This document shows positions 55,821 through 63,688 of a DNA stretch of 64,000 nt, piece by piece. Origin of the DNA: Heyndrickxia shackletonii. GTDB lineage: Bacteria > Bacillota > Bacilli > Bacillales > Bacillaceae_C. The stretch is taken from positions 2,029,114 through 2,093,113 of the forward strand of contig NZ_LJJC01000004.1 of assembly GCF_001420715.1 (NCBI RefSeq), in the 5' to 3' direction. Numbering within the stretch: position 1 is the stretch's first letter; the number at the start of each line of letters is the position of its first letter. The translations under genes and the position numbers were made by a program. The notes beneath the pieces are model-generated. The model searched no databases, had not been told where the DNA came from, and saw only the letters and a program-made list of their open reading frames with translations.

Positions 55821-56147
55821 ATGAACGCAAATTATAAAGCCTGTTTAGAAGCGTGTTTTACATGCCTTGAAGCTTGTAATATTTGTTTCCATGCATGTTT
55901 GAAGGAAGAACATCCTGAAAAAATGACGAAATGTATTGAATTGGATAGAGAGTGTGCGGATTTTTGTAGTTTAGCAATTGCCTCAATGCAAAGAAGCAGT
56001 GCTTTTGTGAAAGAGATTGTCAGCATCTGTGCGACGGTTTGTGAAGCTTGCGGATATGAATGCAAAAAACATGATCATGAGCATTGTCAAAAATGTGCGG
56101 ACATCTGCTTCCGGTGTGCAGAAGAATGCAGGAAATTAACTGCTTGA
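55821..56147 (+). CDS. four-helix-bundle Cys-rich (copper-binding) protein
   Basis: This 108-residue protein has 18 cysteines arranged at helix spacing (ACLEACFTCLEACNICFHAC, IVSICATVCEACGYECKK, HCQKCADICFRCAEEC). This is the Csp/YhjQ-type four-helix bundle, whose Cys-lined core stores Cu(I). ATG 55821 follows GGAGGGTC; ATG 55806 is the first codon of that site. There is no signal peptide, so storage would be cytosolic. No CsoR or CopZ gene is adjacent. Confidence 0.85.
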   Translation: MNANYKACLEACFTCLEACNICFHACLKEEHPEKMTKCIELDRECADFCSLAIASMQRSSAFVKEIVSICATVCEACGYECKKHDHEHCQKCADICFRCAEECRKLTA

Positions 56148-56437
56148 AGAGAAAGTATTATTGTAAAAATCAGAAGAGTCCATTATGATTAAATCCTGTG
56201 GCTTATAACAGGGGGCACTTCTTTTATTGCACTTGGGGATTTAAGTGACATTAATATTCCGGTTACTTTATTTTACAGTGTATATAAGTTTGATGATAAG
56301 AGTAATCCATGCGATTGCTCTTTTTTTGCCTTTTTTTACATGTTAGGTAAGCTATTCCGGCTATAGACTTTTGAACTATTCATTTGGTAATCTAAATAAT
56401 AGAAATATAGGTTAGATGGTAAGTAAGGAGCGAAATA
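56148..56437. other. intergenic, weak hairpin
   Basis: This is 290 nt with no gene. TCCTGT..ACAGGG at about 56193-56216 could form a weak hairpin after the Cys-rich gene. Nothing else is recognised. Confidence 0.4.
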
Positions 56438-57679
56438 ATGGAAGTTTTTGTTGCTAGGCAACCAATATTTAATCAAAAAGAGGATGTTTGTGGATACGAA
56501 CTTCTATATCGTCAAAATAATATTAATGAATTTCCTAACATTAACGGAGATCAGGCAACAGCCGACGTTATTATTAATAGTTTTCTAAATATAGGAATTG
56601 ATGATTTATCTTGCGGTTTACCATGTTTTATTAATTTTACGGAAAATCTATTGAAGCAAAAAGTTCCAACCTATTTTCGACCACAAGAAATTGTTGTTGA
56701 AATACTTGAAAACGTTTCCTTCACACATGAGTTGCTTGAAATATGTAAAGAGTTGAAGAGCTTTGGATATAAAATTGCCCTTGATGATTTTATTTTTCAA
56801 CATCATAACCCGTATGTGAAACAAGTATTAGAGTATGTAGATATTGTAAAAATTGATTATCTGAATACTTCTCCGGCATTAAGGAGAACTTTAGAAAAAG
56901 TGGTAAAATCTTTGCACATTGAATTGTTGGCAGAAAAAGTCGAGACAAGAGAACAGTTTGAGGAAGCAAAAACAAAAAATTACAGCTATTTTCAAGGTTA
57001 CTTTTTTAGTAAGCCTGTCATTGTTTCAACACAGGATGTCCCTGCTTCTTTTAGTTCCTATTTTCAAATTATTAATTATTTATCGGCTACTGACCCAAGC
57101 ATTGAACAAATAGCAAAATTAATAGAACAGGATTTGTCTTTATCTTACAAACTATTAAAGCTTATTAATTCACCTGCCTACAGGCCGAAACATAAAATAC
57201 ATTCAATACGCCAGGCCATTGTTTTGCTAGGGTTAATTGAAATTAAAAGATGGATTTATGTCTTAGCCATTAGAGAAAATACCGGTTACCGAAAGCATAT
57301 GCCAGAAGAACTCTTGCGATTATGCTTAACAAGAGCAAAAATGTGTGAAATGATTGCATTAAAGCTAGCCAACCAATTACCTGCTCCGAGTTATTTTTTA
57401 GTAGGAATGCTGTCTTTAATGGACGCTATATTATCTATTCCAATGGAAAATATACTAAAAAAGTTGTCTCTCGGTGATGAACTCTATGCTGCATTAAACG
57501 GAAAAGAGAATCATATGCGCAATGTCTTAAATTTGACTGTTGCAATAGAAAAGGCTCACTGGGATAAAGCAGATGATATATCAAACGCGCTTGGCTTAAC
57601 ACAGCATGCACTAATTTCTATTTACAAAGATGCATGTAACTGGACGGAATTAGTTTTAGCGGAAGACTTAACGGCTTAA
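56438..57679 (+). CDS. yuxH: YuxH-like EAL-HDOD protein
   Basis: This 413-residue protein has an N-terminal EAL-type barrel (1-200) and a C-terminal HDOD domain (about 205-400). The EAL motif is altered to ELLYR, and the metal residues are only partly kept (DDFIFQHHN, KIDYLNTSP), so it is probably not an active c-di-GMP phosphodiesterase. The HDOD part has KLLKLINSPAYRPKHKIHSIRQAI. This order is that of YuxH. The role is likely regulatory. The ribosome-binding site is AAGGAGCG. Confidence 0.88.
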   Translation: MEVFVARQPIFNQKEDVCGYELLYRQNNINEFPNINGDQATADVIINSFLNIGIDDLSCGLPCFINFTENLLKQKVPTYFRPQEIVVEILENVSFTHELLEICKELKSFGYKIALDDFIFQHHNPYVKQVLEYVDIVKIDYLNTSPALRRTLEKVVKSLHIELLAEKVETREQFEEAKTKNYSYFQGYFFSKPVIVSTQDVPASFSSYFQIINYLSATDPSIEQIAKLIEQDLSLSYKLLKLINSPAYRPKHKIHSIRQAIVLLGLIEIKRWIYVLAIRENTGYRKHMPEELLRLCLTRAKMCEMIALKLANQLPAPSYFLVGMLSLMDAILSIPMENILKKLSLGDELYAALNGKENHMRNVLNLTVAIEKAHWDKADDISNALGLTQHALISIYKDACNWTELVLAEDLTA

Positions 57680-57786
57680 TTTTGTTGTATTATTATTGAT
57701 AATAGAATATGTTTGTGGCAATGTAATATTAAATTAGAAATTCTAAATAAAAGTAGTTTGCTAATGGAAACAAACTGGAGGTTTCA

Positions 57787-58776
57787 ATGGTGAATATTCA
57801 ACTAAAAAAATGCCATGGTTCAAATAATGATTTTATATTGATTGATGAAATAACAAATTCATTCTCGTTTTCAGACCTTGATCGAGAAAATCTTGCTCTG
57901 GCACTTTGCGACCGAAATTCCGCTTTAGGTGCAGATGGAATCCTTTTTGTGATGGAAAGTGATGTGGCTGATGCAAAAATGAGGATTTTTAATGCAGATG
58001 GATCGGAGGCTTCCATGTGCGGGAATGGATTGCGTTGCGCAGGACGCTACCTCTGTGAGCTTTTACAAAAGGATGAAATAGTGGTCGAAACCTTAAAAGC
58101 TAATTTACAAGTTAAAAAAGCTGAATCCATTTTCAATCAAATTCCAACCTATCAGGTTGAAATTTCTCCGGTTCTATTTCAGTTAGACCAGCTTCCAATG
58201 AATCTAGCAAGAGAAACACTGTTTAACGACAAAGTTCCTGAACTCTCTGAGGAGCTATTGTTTTCTGCTGTTGCCGTTCCAAATCCACATCTTATTAGTT
58301 ATGTAGATTCGGATACGATTAGGTCCAACATCCAAAAAAACATAGCAGAATATGTAAATGGACCAAATGATTTATTCCCGGACGGAGTAAATGTAAGCTT
58401 TGTAAAATTCATTCAAGAAGGGAAAATTTATGTTCGCACCTTTGAGCGCGGTGTAGGTTTTACAAATGCATGCGGTACTGCGATGTCTGCTTCCTCCTTA
58501 ATTTCATGTCTGCTTAAATTAAATAGCTTTGAAGATGGAATTGAAGTATATACAAACGGTGGTAAGGTTCGCTGTGTGGTTCATGATTATAATGGAGAGT
58601 ATAAAATTGATTTAATCGGAAATGCAACCTATTTATATGATGCAGAAATTAGTGTAGAAATTAAAAAACCCGAAAGCTTCACGATAGTTCAAAAATACGA
58701 TTTACCAGAGCAAAAAGAATATGAGCAATTAGAAGCATACGTGAAAGAAGTAATCAATCAGGAAATATTAATATAA
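57787..58776 (+). CDS. dapF: diaminopimelate epimerase
   Basis: This 329-residue enzyme interconverts LL- and meso-diaminopimelate for lysine and peptidoglycan. The two catalytic cysteines are in EASMCGNGLRCAGR and in TNACGTAMSASS. The N-terminal KCHGSNNDFILIDE is typical. It is about 45 residues longer than the usual 275-285, with the extra mostly at the C-terminus (ending LEAYVKEVINQEILI). ATG 57787 and GTG 57790 both fit the GGAGG upstream. Confidence 0.93.
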   Translation: MVNIQLKKCHGSNNDFILIDEITNSFSFSDLDRENLALALCDRNSALGADGILFVMESDVADAKMRIFNADGSEASMCGNGLRCAGRYLCELLQKDEIVVETLKANLQVKKAESIFNQIPTYQVEISPVLFQLDQLPMNLARETLFNDKVPELSEELLFSAVAVPNPHLISYVDSDTIRSNIQKNIAEYVNGPNDLFPDGVNVSFVKFIQEGKIYVRTFERGVGFTNACGTAMSASSLISCLLKLNSFEDGIEVYTNGGKVRCVVHDYNGEYKIDLIGNATYLYDAEISVEIKKPESFTIVQKYDLPEQKEYEQLEAYVKEVINQEILI

Positions 58777-58778
58777 TA

Positions 58779-58808
58779 CAACCGGCAGAAATTTCTGCCG
58801 GTTATTTT
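58779..58808 (+). terminator. terminator of dapF
   Basis: AACCGGCAGAAA (58780-58791) abuts its exact complement TTTCTGCCGGTT (58792-58803), followed by ATTTTAAAG. The T tail runs into the repeat copy. Confidence 0.85.
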
Positions 58809-59019
58809 AAAGGATAGGAAAGCATAAAATTTTTCAACATCTAAATAATTTAACAAGTTTAATCTTGTCTAGCGCAAGCAGCCATCGGCTAGCGGATTTC
58901 TCCGTCTCCTCCCTACGATAAGTCAACATCAGTTCGTGAACTACCTCACTGTGTTTCCTTTATCTCGAGCCTGCGACTACGAAATCCGTACGCCGATGAG
59001 CAAGGCGCTTCCGCTTTTC
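58805..59019. repeat. dispersed palindromic repeat, copy 2
   Basis: This is nearly identical over about 215 bp to 8749-8958, in the same orientation, differing at scattered bases and in the right arm. Inverted ends and the inner pair GGATTTC/GAAATCC are kept. It lies between the dapF terminator and the ligD stop codon, the same placement (right edge against a leftward stop codon) as copy 1. Confidence 0.88.
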
Positions 59020-60849
59020 TTAGTGAGTATTCTTTAAGAATTGTAAAACAGGCTCAAATGGTTGAATATTCTTCGATCTAAAATAGGAGGAAAATGGACA
59101 TTCTATTTCATTTAAACGTTTCAACACACTTTCCATCGTAAAATCCTCAGGATTCAATCCTTCATGCAATTCCCCCCAATATAGCGGGGTTGCTACTAAC
59201 GCTTCTTTATTTCCGCGCATCGAATAAGGTGAGATAATTGTTTTTCCTTCAGCATGCTGGACAAAATCAATATACAATCGATTGTTTCGATGTTTTTTTA
59301 ATCGTTCAATCGTAAATAAATTTGGTTCCTTTGTAATTAAAAACTGTGCTATAAATTCAGTAAATGAACGGGTATCTTCCCAAGTGTAGGTTTCCTCTTG
59401 AAGTGGAATATAAATCTGCAAGCCTTTATTCCCTGAAGTTTTCACAAAACTTATTAATTTTAATTGGTCAAATATTTCCTTCATCATAAGAGCGGCTTTT
59501 ACAGCTAAATGAAACTCATTACGTGAAGGAGGGTCCAGGTCAAAAACAATTTCGCTGACAAATTTGCTTTTATTAACGTGAAAAGGTATATGATATTCAA
59601 TTGCTAATTGATTTGCTAGCCACATTAATGTTTTTAAATCATTACAAACTATATATTCAATCCCTTCTTGGCGAAATGTTTCAATGAAAGACGGTGCATA
59701 ATCAGGACAATTTTTTTGATAAAAAGGCTCTTCAGAAATTCCGTGCGGAAACCGTATGACAGTTAAAGTACGATTTTTTAAAAAGGGCAGCATAAAGGGT
59801 GAGATTTTCCTCATGTAGCGAACAAAATCCAATTTAAAAATTCTGTCTTCCCAGAGTGGTTTGTCTGGATGTGTTATTTGTATTTCTTCCGGAATAGCGA
59901 TTCCATTCAAAACGAATTGTTCATATGTACAGTCCTCTGGAGTAAGGTCAAGACGAAATTGATGGAAATGAGGTTCTCTTAAGCTTTCTTCATACCATTC
60001 TAAATAATGGACATCAATGCAAATAGACGGACGGATTTTTAACAATCCCTTTGTATTCTCATAGGCATTTTCTTTTATAACCTGGTTAAGTGCTTGCTTT
60101 TGGTCTGGAGATATACTAAATAAGAATAAACCTAAAGGAATGATTTTGTTCTCGTTATAGACTCCGATATGATAATAACCATTATTGCTGTCATATGCAG
60201 TGATAAAACAGCTGACTTTTTTCCAATTTTTGATTTTTACCCAACTTTCCGTTCTTTTCCCAGCTTCCCATTTGCTTTCCAGTATTTTTGCCACAACCCC
60301 TTCACTGTCAAACGTAAATGCCTTATCTGAAATTTTCCTTACATTTTTATCGTATGGAACAAATTGCATTAAATTGGGATCTCCATTTGATGGATAGAGC
60401 GGGAAATTCAAATGTTCGAATAAAGCTTGAAGTGTTTTTTTTCTTTCTTCAAGGGGTTTGATTCTCATATTCTTTCCATTCATTTTTAAAAGATCAAAAA
60501 CCAAGTAGCGAGCGGGTCTTGATTTTCCTCTTTCCATAATTCTTTCTTTTGAACGCATTCGTCCACGAATTTGTAATTGTCCAAAATTTGCTTTATTTTG
60601 ATTTTCCAATATGACTAATTCTCCATCTAATATTAAGGGAAAATAATCTTTAATTGTTTCTTTATGAGAAAGAAGAAATTCCTTTATTTCAGGAAATTGC
60701 GGTAATAGATCCAGTTCATTCCGGCTCCACAGATACATATTCTTTTCATCCCACTCCAAAATGGCACGAAATCCATCATATTTTATTTCATAAACCCAAT
60801 TCCTATTTTCCGGAAGAGTGGACTTTAAGGTTGGCAGCATTGGTTTCAA
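59020..60849 (-). CDS. ligD: LigD, ATP-dependent DNA ligase with polymerase domain
   Basis: This 609-residue NHEJ enzyme has an N-terminal ligase domain with the adenylated Lys23 in IKYDGFR and motif DGELVIL. The C-terminal primase-like polymerase domain (about 310-600) shows VFDLDP catalytic acids and FVKTSGNKGLQIYIPL. No nuclease domain is present, matching B. subtilis LigD in order and size (about 611). The TTG start at 60849 lies 9 nt after AAAGGAGG; a closer ATG runs into a stop. It is divergent from ku. Confidence 0.95.
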   Translation of the reverse strand: MKPMLPTLKSTLPENRNWVYEIKYDGFRAILEWDEKNMYLWSRNELDLLPQFPEIKEFLLSHKETIKDYFPLILDGELVILENQNKANFGQLQIRGRMRSKERIMERGKSRPARYLVFDLLKMNGKNMRIKPLEERKKTLQALFEHLNFPLYPSNGDPNLMQFVPYDKNVRKISDKAFTFDSEGVVAKILESKWEAGKRTESWVKIKNWKKVSCFITAYDSNNGYYHIGVYNENKIIPLGLFLFSISPDQKQALNQVIKENAYENTKGLLKIRPSICIDVHYLEWYEESLREPHFHQFRLDLTPEDCTYEQFVLNGIAIPEEIQITHPDKPLWEDRIFKLDFVRYMRKISPFMLPFLKNRTLTVIRFPHGISEEPFYQKNCPDYAPSFIETFRQEGIEYIVCNDLKTLMWLANQLAIEYHIPFHVNKSKFVSEIVFDLDPPSRNEFHLAVKAALMMKEIFDQLKLISFVKTSGNKGLQIYIPLQEETYTWEDTRSFTEFIAQFLITKEPNLFTIERLKKHRNNRLYIDFVQHAEGKTIISPYSMRGNKEALVATPLYWGELHEGLNPEDFTMESVLKRLNEIECPFSSYFRSKNIQPFEPVLQFLKNTH

Positions 60850-60970
60850 AGCATTTATCCTCCTTTAGAGGTAGTATTCCCTGTTTACAAGGTTTTTTCC
60901 AAAACTTTTAGGGAATGAAATTATTTGTTGAACGAACATTAAAAGTAAGAAGAAAAAGGGAGGGAGTTCA

Positions 60971-61804
60971 ATGCATACGATTTGGAAAGGAAGTATTAGT
61001 TTCGGGCTTGTAAATATCCCAATAAAATTACATGCAGCAACGGAAGATAAAGATATTAAATTAAGATCCCTTCATAAAAAATGCCACACCCCGATCAAAT
61101 ATGAAAAAATGTGTCCGGTGTGTGAAGAGGAATTATCGATAGGGGATATTGTAAAAGGCTATGAAATAGCGAAAGGGAAATTTGTGATTTTAGAGGAAGA
61201 AGAATTGAATGAACTAAAACGTACGACAGAAGAAAAAGCGGTAGAAATTATTGATTTTATTAAAATGGAAGAGATAGATCCGATTTACTACGATCGAAGC
61301 TACTATATGTCCCCAAACGAGGGGGGGATAAAGGCATATGGTCTTCTTCGCAAGGCACTTATTGAATCAAAAAAGGCCGGGCTTGCTAAAATAGTGATGA
61401 GGTCTAAGGAGCAATTAGCTGTCATACGTGTTTTAGAAAACACTTTATTAATGGAAACCATTCATTTTCCTGATGAGGTAAGAAATGCTGCAGATGTTCC
61501 AAATGTTCCAGCTGAGGACCAAGTTTCAAAAAAAGAAATTGATACTGCCATTCTCCTCATCGATCAGTTGACTACAACTTTCGAACCGGAAAAATATACA
61601 GATGAATACAGATCAAAGTTAATGGAATTAATCGAATCAAAAAGAACTGGAAAAGAGCTTGTTACACCAAAAGAGAAAAAACAAGCGGCAAATGTTACAG
61701 ATTTAATGGCAGCACTTCAAGCATCCATAGATAAAACAAAAATGAAAACAGAAGAAAAACCTAAGCCAAAAAAGAAAGCAACAAGAACGAAAAAAGCACA
61801 GTAA
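60971..61804 (+). CDS. ku: Ku, DNA end-binding protein
   Basis: This 277-residue homodimeric Ku has the core beta-barrel (TIWKGSISFGLVNIPIKLH to GGIKAYGLLRKAL) and a Lys-rich C-terminal tail (KPKPKKKATRTKKAQ) that helps DNA binding and threading. It recruits LigD for end joining, important for repairing spore DNA on germination. The ribosome-binding site is GGGAGGGAG. Sigma-G control is usual in B. subtilis; a GAATGA-18-CATTAA candidate lies at about 60914-60943. Confidence 0.95.
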   Translation: MHTIWKGSISFGLVNIPIKLHAATEDKDIKLRSLHKKCHTPIKYEKMCPVCEEELSIGDIVKGYEIAKGKFVILEEEELNELKRTTEEKAVEIIDFIKMEEIDPIYYDRSYYMSPNEGGIKAYGLLRKALIESKKAGLAKIVMRSKEQLAVIRVLENTLLMETIHFPDEVRNAADVPNVPAEDQVSKKEIDTAILLIDQLTTTFEPEKYTDEYRSKLMELIESKRTGKELVTPKEKKQAANVTDLMAALQASIDKTKMKTEEKPKPKKKATRTKKAQ

Positions 61805-61931
61805 AAAATAGTGAAGACTGTTTTCGAATAGATTGTTTCTTTTCGTAAATTGTAATAAATTCGAATTATTTTTAGTTTCGTGGTGTTTTTTTAATCTCCA
61901 AAAGCAACATTGTTTAAGAAATGAGCCAAAT

Positions 61932-61968
61932 TAAAAGACAGTTCATTATTAGAATTGTCTTTTTGTCT
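61932..61968 (+). terminator. terminator of ku
   Basis: AAAAGACAGTTC pairs with GAATTGTCTTTT around ATTATTA, then TGTCTTATT. Confidence 0.85.
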
Positions 61969-62001
61969 TATTATGTTAGGATGTAAATTAGAGGTGGAAG
62001 A

Positions 62002-62649
62002 ATGAAAAAACGAAAAATTTATTTAGGAGTTTTTCTCTGTATACTATTAGTTATTTTTTCTTGGACGTTTTTGGAAATAGCGAATAATTTTGATGGAACG
62101 CAAATTCGTCACTTTGATCGAAGAATAATTGACTTAGTACAAGGACATATTTCCGACCGATTAACAACTATAATGTTATGGATAACTTTTTTTGGCTCTG
62201 TAAAAGGAGTAGCACTTATTACTTTTATTGTTTGTGTTTGTCTTTACATAACCCGCCACCGATTATTAGGTATGTACCTAGCAATAACAGTTGCATTAGG
62301 TGCAGGAGGATTTAATCAAATCTTAAAATTGATTTTTAAACGGGCACGTCCAGATATTCAACCTATTATCGCTGAAAGCGGCTATAGTTTTCCAAGCGGA
62401 CATTCAATGGGTTCTATGATTTTATATGGAAGTTTAGCATTTATCCTTTTTAAAGCATATAACCGAATGTGGGCGAAAATTCTCGGCGTGGTAGTTGGTG
62501 TTGTGCTTGTTTTTATAATCGGAATAAGTCGCATTTATCTTGGAGTTCATTATCCAAGCGATGTACTTGGTGGATACTTGGCTGGTGCATTTTGGATATT
62601 AATTTGCATGATCGCATTTACTTATTTTGAAGGAAGAGGGAAAAAGTAA
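62002..62649 (+). CDS. PAP2-family membrane phosphatase
   Basis: This 215-residue protein has an N-terminal span and five further helices. The three phosphatase motifs are KLIFKRARP (KxxxxxxRP), PSGHSMG (PSGH) and SRIYLGVHYPSDVLGG (SRxxxxxHxxxD). It acts on lipid phosphates such as undecaprenyl pyrophosphate or phosphatidylglycerophosphate at the outer membrane face. Size and family fit B. subtilis YodM, but the neighbours do not prove it. The ribosome-binding site is GAGGTGG. Confidence 0.9.
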   Translation: MKKRKIYLGVFLCILLVIFSWTFLEIANNFDGTQIRHFDRRIIDLVQGHISDRLTTIMLWITFFGSVKGVALITFIVCVCLYITRHRLLGMYLAITVALGAGGFNQILKLIFKRARPDIQPIIAESGYSFPSGHSMGSMILYGSLAFILFKAYNRMWAKILGVVVGVVLVFIIGISRIYLGVHYPSDVLGGYLAGAFWILICMIAFTYFEGRGKK

Positions 62650-62801
62650 ACTCTTGTGTTTATCTGTAAAGAACAGAAAAATGCTAGCTTCAAATATTTT
62701 GAATAGGCTATGGTACATTATAGCCCAATTTAGTTATTTTACACGACAAACAACCTCCTTTTGAATACTGTATAAGTGACTATAAAAAAGGAGGTAATTC
62801 T

Positions 62802-62942
62802 ATGGATGGCGCAGTAGGTGGATATGCTGGAGGATTCGCGTTTATCGTAGTATTATTTATTCTTCTTATCATTGTAGGCGCAGCATACATTGGTGGAGGA
62901 TATGGTGGATATGGTTACGGGGGATACGGTGGTTTTTGGTAA
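62802..62942 (+). CDS. YjcZ-type tiny transmembrane spore protein
   Basis: This 46-residue peptide has a membrane helix [19 protein letters not shown] and a Gly/Tyr-rich tail ([15 protein letters not shown]). The ribosome-binding site AAAAGGAGGT is strong. It is the same Tiny_TM_bacill family as 37672-37818, but the Gly/Tyr block lies mainly after the helix instead of before it. Confidence 0.85.
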   Translation: MDGAVGGYAGGFAFIVVLFILLIIVGAAYIGGGYGGYGYGGYGGFW

Positions 62943-62986
62943 AATTATAAATATGCCCCCGAAATAAATTTAGAAAATCAATTATA

Positions 62987-63025
62987 CAAAATAGGCATCT
63001 GTCCTCGGGTAGATGCTATTTTGAT
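62987..63025 (+). terminator. terminator of the YjcZ-type gene
   Basis: AAAATAGGCATCT (62988-63000) pairs with AGATGCTATTTT (63011-63022), one bulge. Confidence 0.8.
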
Positions 63026-63149
63026 TGAAAAATTCGGCATAGGGTTTATGTTGTTAAACATGGATTTTCGGTTTTTTTCTTGCATTTTAGCGTGAAATGT
63101 TATATTATAAGTAAGAAATTATAAGTTTTCAGTTATTGCTAATTTTTTT

Positions 63150-63240
63150 CCTTTTCCGCTTTTAGATAATATACAATTCAGCTGGCGCGATCGGCGGAGT
63201 CGCAAGGACGAAAGAGAGGTAGGGCTTTCGTTGTTTTGGA
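63150..63240 (+). other. GC-rich structured segment, unknown
   Basis: Within an AT-rich gap, the segment 63178-63237 is much richer in GC. It can form GCGA/TCGC and, at about 63209-63232, ACGAAAG/CTTTCGT followed by TGTTTT. It has no ORF. It may be a leader RNA or a remnant of a mobile element. No known riboswitch consensus is matched. Confidence 0.35.
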
Positions 63241-63333
63241 AAACATCTATTTAGTTTTACTGATAATAAATGAGATACCTCGTTTTATATATAGTTTAAA
63301 TTTTTTGTTCGATCTGAATTATGGAGTTATGGA

Positions 63334-63400
63334 TTCACATGTTATAAAGAGTAACTACTTTTTTTGGTGTGGATACTCTTTATAATATGTGAATTTTTAT
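63334..63400 (+). terminator. long hairpin upstream of csp, terminator-like
   Basis: TTCACATGTTATAAAGAGTA (63334-63353) pairs with TACTCTTTATAATATGTGAA (63374-63393) over 20 bp with one G-T pair, followed by TTTTTATTT. It closes a transcript whose start would lie in the 63030-63300 region. Confidence 0.65.
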
Positions 63401-63453
63401 TTACTGCGTAAATATGAGTAACATATTAAAAAATTTTTGGAGGTTGTCTATAC

Positions 63454-63654
63454 ATGACACAAGGTACAGTAAAATGGTTTAACAGCGAAAAAGGATTTGG
63501 ATTCATTGAAGTAGAAGGCGGAAACGACGTATTCGTACATTTCAGTGCAATCACTGGCGAAGGCTTCAAAACTTTAGAAGAAGGTCAACGTGTAGAATTC
63601 AATATCGTTGAAGGACAACGCGGACCACAAGCTGATAACGTAGTAAAACTTTAA
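63454..63654 (+). CDS. cold-shock protein
   Basis: This 66-residue cold-shock domain protein has RNP1 KGFGFIEV and RNP2 VFVHF, about 85 percent like the cspD product at 20740-20943 by eye. It binds single-stranded RNA and DNA as a chaperone. The ribosome-binding site is TTTGGAGG. The 3' terminator appears to have lost its T run to an insertion-sequence end. It could be cspB or cspC; paralogues cannot be told apart by eye. Confidence 0.93.
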   Translation: MTQGTVKWFNSEKGFGFIEVEGGNDVFVHFSAITGEGFKTLEEGQRVEFNIVEGQRGPQADNVVKL

Positions 63655-63665
63655 TTTTTGAAATA

Positions 63666-63688
63666 AAAAAGCTGCCAGTATTGGCAGT
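63666..63688 (+). terminator. csp terminator stem, T tract missing
   Basis: AAAAAAG-CTGCCA (63672-63677) pairs with TGGCAG (63682-63687). Instead of the expected T run, the next bases are TCAGACTGTAG, the start of the mobile element. Confidence 0.6.

Noticed and set aside
63178-63237. A c-di-GMP or fluoride riboswitch upstream of csp
   Set aside because: Some short stretches are reminiscent, but the conserved core sequences of those classes are absent.
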